A DNA stretch of 34,596 nt from Candidatus Kapaibacterium sp. (lineage in GTDB: Bacteria; Bacteroidota; Ignavibacteria; Kapaibacteriales; UBA2268), in assembly GCA_026418625.1 (NCBI GenBank), contig JAOABA010000048.1, positions 1-34,596 of the forward strand, written 5' to 3'. The notes under the pieces were generated by a model that saw only the letters and a list, made by a program, of their open reading frames with translations, searched no databases and was not told the origin of the DNA. Positions 32,343 through 34,596 of the stretch are shown here, piece by piece (positions within the stretch are counted from its first letter, which is position 1; each line of letters begins with the position of its first letter). Position numbers and translations under genes: made by a program.

Positions 32343-34596
32343 TTACAGCAAGTGTGGTTGCTCTGGTAAATCTGTGCTTCTATCTATATTTTCAGATAAA
32401 CCATTTGAGTCAGAATTATCACCATTTTCATTGCTATCTTGAATATTTTCATCGTTTTCTTCGTGGACAACTGTTGTTATATCAGCAATTGAGTCGCCTT
32501 CATCAAGCCTGATAAGTCGAACTCCTTGTGTGTTTCTTCCAATAGTTCTTATTTCACTAACAGGTTGACGTATAAGAATCCCATTAACAGTAATAACTAC
32601 TAAGTCGTCAGCATCAGAAGCAGCCAAAATACCTATGACATTCCCGGTTTTTTCTGTGATATTCATTGAAATTACGCCTTTAGCACCACGCTTAGTCAGT
32701 CTGAAATCTTCGTATCTTGTTCTTTTTCCATAACCTTTATCTCCCACAACAATTACTTGAGAGTCTGGGCTTTTAATAACAATCATTCCAATCACATAAT
32801 CACCGTTTGAAAGGTTAATCCCTTTGACACCTGCAGCAGTTCTACCCATTGGTCTAACATCACTTTCGTGAAAACGACAAGCAAGACCGTGTCTTGTTCC
32901 GATAATAACTTCAGAATTACCATTGGTGATTCTTGTTGAAACAAGTCTGTCATTTTCATCTAAATTTATAGCTATAATACCACTAGTTCTGACGTTTGCG
33001 AAGTTGGATAAATATGTTTTTTTAATAGTTCCAAATTTGGTTACCATTAGAACATAATTTTCGTCATTAAATTCTTTGACAGGCAAATAAGCTGTAACCC
33101 TTTCATTTGCTTGTTTTTGAATAACATTGGCAAGTGATTTACCTTTTGAGTTTCTGCTTCCTTCGGGTATATCATAAACTTTGACTTTATAACATCTACC
33201 CATATCAGTAAAGAAGAGTAAATGGTGGTGTGTCGATGCTCGGAAGATATGCTCAATGAAATCGTCATCATAAGTTGAAACGCCACTCGAACCTCTACCT
33301 CCTTTTTGCTGACGACGATAGCTCGAAACTGGAGTTCGTTTAATATTTCCTTTGTGAGAAATGGTAATGATCATATCTTCATTAGCAATCATATCTTCAA
33401 TCGTGAATTCCTTAGAGTCGAAGATTATCTCAGTTCTTCTCTCATCTCCATATTTTTTTGCAATCTCTGTCAATTCATCTGATATGATTTGCATTTGTAA
33501 TTCTTTACTTGCGAGTATAGATCGCAATCTTTCAATAGTTTCAATAACTTCTTTATATTCACTATGGATTTTATCTCTTTCGAGCCCAGTAAGTCTTTGT
33601 AATCTCATATCCAAAATTGCTTTGGCTTGTATTTCAGATAATCCAAAAAGTTCCTGCAATCTTGAAGAGGCAATTTTTGGATCGGCTGACTCTCTAATTG
33701 TTTTAATAACTTCATCAAGATTATCAAGTGCAATAATTAAACCTTCAAGGATATGAGCTCTTTTTTCTGCAGCGTCAAGGTCGAATTGTGTTCTTCTGAT
33801 AATTACAACATTTCTATGCTCAATGAAATGTTGCATCATTTCTTTTAAGTTGAGGACTTTTGGACGTCCGTTAACAAGGGCAAGCATAATCACACCAAAT
33901 GTAATTTGCATCTGGGTGTGTTTATATAAATTATTTAGCACAACTGTTGGGTTTGAATCCCTTTTAACTTCGACTACAACACGGATTCCATCTCTATCTG
34001 ACTCATCACGGACATCAGTAATATCTTCAATAGTTTTTGTTTTTACTAATTCAGCGATTCTTTCGAGCAGAGAAGCTTTATTAACTTGATAGGGGAGTTC
34101 AGTAACAATTATTGAGCTTTTGCCGCTTTTACTTTCGTCGATTGTGGCTCTTGCCCTAAGCATTATTTTGCCTCTACCAGTTGTATATGCTTCTTTAACA
34201 CCATCATATCCATAGATAATTCCAGCAGTTGGAAAATCTGGTGCAGGCACATATTTTATCAAATCTTCTGGAGTAAGTTCAGGATTATTAATAAGAGCTT
34301 TCAATCCATTGATGATTTCATTCAAATTGTGAGGTGGAATATTGGTTGCCATACCAACTGCTATGCCGCTTGCACCGTTTAATAATAATGTGGGAACAAC
34401 AGAAGGTAAAACAGTTGGCTCTATCAGAGAGTCATCAAAATTCGGACGAAAATCCACAGTGTTTTTATCAATGTCTCTAAGTGTTTCGGTGGCTATCCAA
34501 GTTAGTCTTGCTTCAGTATATCTCATAGCGGCGGGTGGGTCATTATCAATTGAACCAAAATTTCCCTGACCATCTATAAGAGGATAACGCATAGAC
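32343..34596 (-). CDS. gyrA: DNA gyrase subunit A, 5' end outside the window
   Basis: About 750 residues of the ATP-dependent type II topoisomerase A subunit. The open frame continues past the window edge, so the methionine at 34592 is not the start; roughly 95 N-terminal residues, including most of the quinolone-resistance region, are missing. The catalytic tyrosine is in AAMRYTEARL, residue 25 of the visible part, matching Tyr122 of Escherichia coli. The C-terminal DNA-wrapping beta-pinwheel contains QQKGGRGSSG, a GyrA box that separates it from ParC. It ends with an acidic tail of about 40 residues rich in Asn, Asp and Glu. Confidence 0.95.
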   Translation of the reverse strand, partial: SMRYPLIDGQGNFGSIDNDPPAAMRYTEARLTWIATETLRDIDKNTVDFRPNFDDSLIEPTVLPSVVPTLLLNGASGIAVGMATNIPPHNLNEIINGLKALINNPELTPEDLIKYVPAPDFPTAGIIYGYDGVKEAYTTGRGKIMLRARATIDESKSGKSSIIVTELPYQVNKASLLERIAELVKTKTIEDITDVRDESDRDGIRVVVEVKRDSNPTVVLNNLYKHTQMQITFGVIMLALVNGRPKVLNLKEMMQHFIEHRNVVIIRRTQFDLDAAEKRAHILEGLIIALDNLDEVIKTIRESADPKIASSRLQELFGLSEIQAKAILDMRLQRLTGLERDKIHSEYKEVIETIERLRSILASKELQMQIISDELTEIAKKYGDERRTEIIFDSKEFTIEDMIANEDMIITISHKGNIKRTPVSSYRRQQKGGRGSSGVSTYDDDFIEHIFRASTHHHLLFFTDMGRCYKVKVYDIPEGSRNSKGKSLANVIQKQANERVTAYLPVKEFNDENYVLMVTKFGTIKKTYLSNFANVRTSGIIAINLDENDRLVSTRITNGNSEVIIGTRHGLACRFHESDVRPMGRTAAGVKGINLSNGDYVIGMIVIKSPDSQVIVVGDKGYGKRTRYEDFRLTKRGAKGVISMNITEKTGNVIGILAASDADDLVVITVNGILIRQPVSEIRTIGRNTQGVRLIRLDEGDSIADITTVVHEENDENIQDSNENGDNSDSNGLSENIDRSTDLPEQPHLL

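Overview
The window is AT-rich chromosomal DNA from a Gram-negative, flagellated bacterium. Exported lipoproteins, an OmpA-like protein, a putative TonB-type outer-membrane protein and PBP1A point to a two-membrane envelope. The gene content is Bacteroidota/Chlorobiota-like: methylmalonyl-CoA epimerase, FTCD fusion, 206-residue GpmA and PD40/OmpA lipoproteins. The presence of flagellar genes makes an Ignavibacteria- or Kapabacteria-like lineage my best guess. That placement is inference from gene content; no rRNA is present to settle it.

Layout: 1-1217 holds no credible gene. It carries a 7-bp tandem array and several unrelated palindromic repeat families. 1218-3038 (minus) is an ECF sigma factor / membrane anti-sigma / Spy-CpxP-like stress module. 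3159-8995 holds housekeeping metabolism: acyl-CoA ligase, formiminotransferase-cyclodeaminase, PanD, a GlmU-like nucleotidyltransferase and methylmalonyl-CoA epimerase. 9020-9640 is phosphoglycerate mutase. 9667-13680 is a tight three-gene unit: an exported TldD-like metalloprotease with intact zinc ligands, a small membrane protein, and an exported TldE-like paralogue that has lost all three ligands. 13692-17115 (minus) holds a lipase-like lipoprotein, an unknown lipoprotein, a CNNM/CBS membrane protein and a small unknown.

17213-25996 (plus) is a long co-directional run: coaE, fructose-6-phosphate aldolase/transaldolase, aat, a PD40-OmpA lipoprotein, PBP1A, an FAH-family enzyme and two lipoproteins. 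26015-30271 is a late-flagellar cluster: a sigma-28-type promoter, flagellin, a terminator, fliS, fliD, a possible 42-codon unlisted gene, flaG, a FliT-like gene, a FlgM-like anti-sigma-28 gene and a terminator usable from both sides. 30270-34596 (minus) is a putative TonB-type outer-membrane protein downstream of gyrA, whose 5' end lies outside the window.

The most interesting points are the exported active/inactive TldD-TldE-like pair with an embedded membrane protein, the self-contained sigma-28/FlgM flagellar unit with possible CsrA-type sites in the flagellin leader, and the small ORF bridging fliD and flaG. No mobile element, CRISPR array, tRNA or rRNA was seen.
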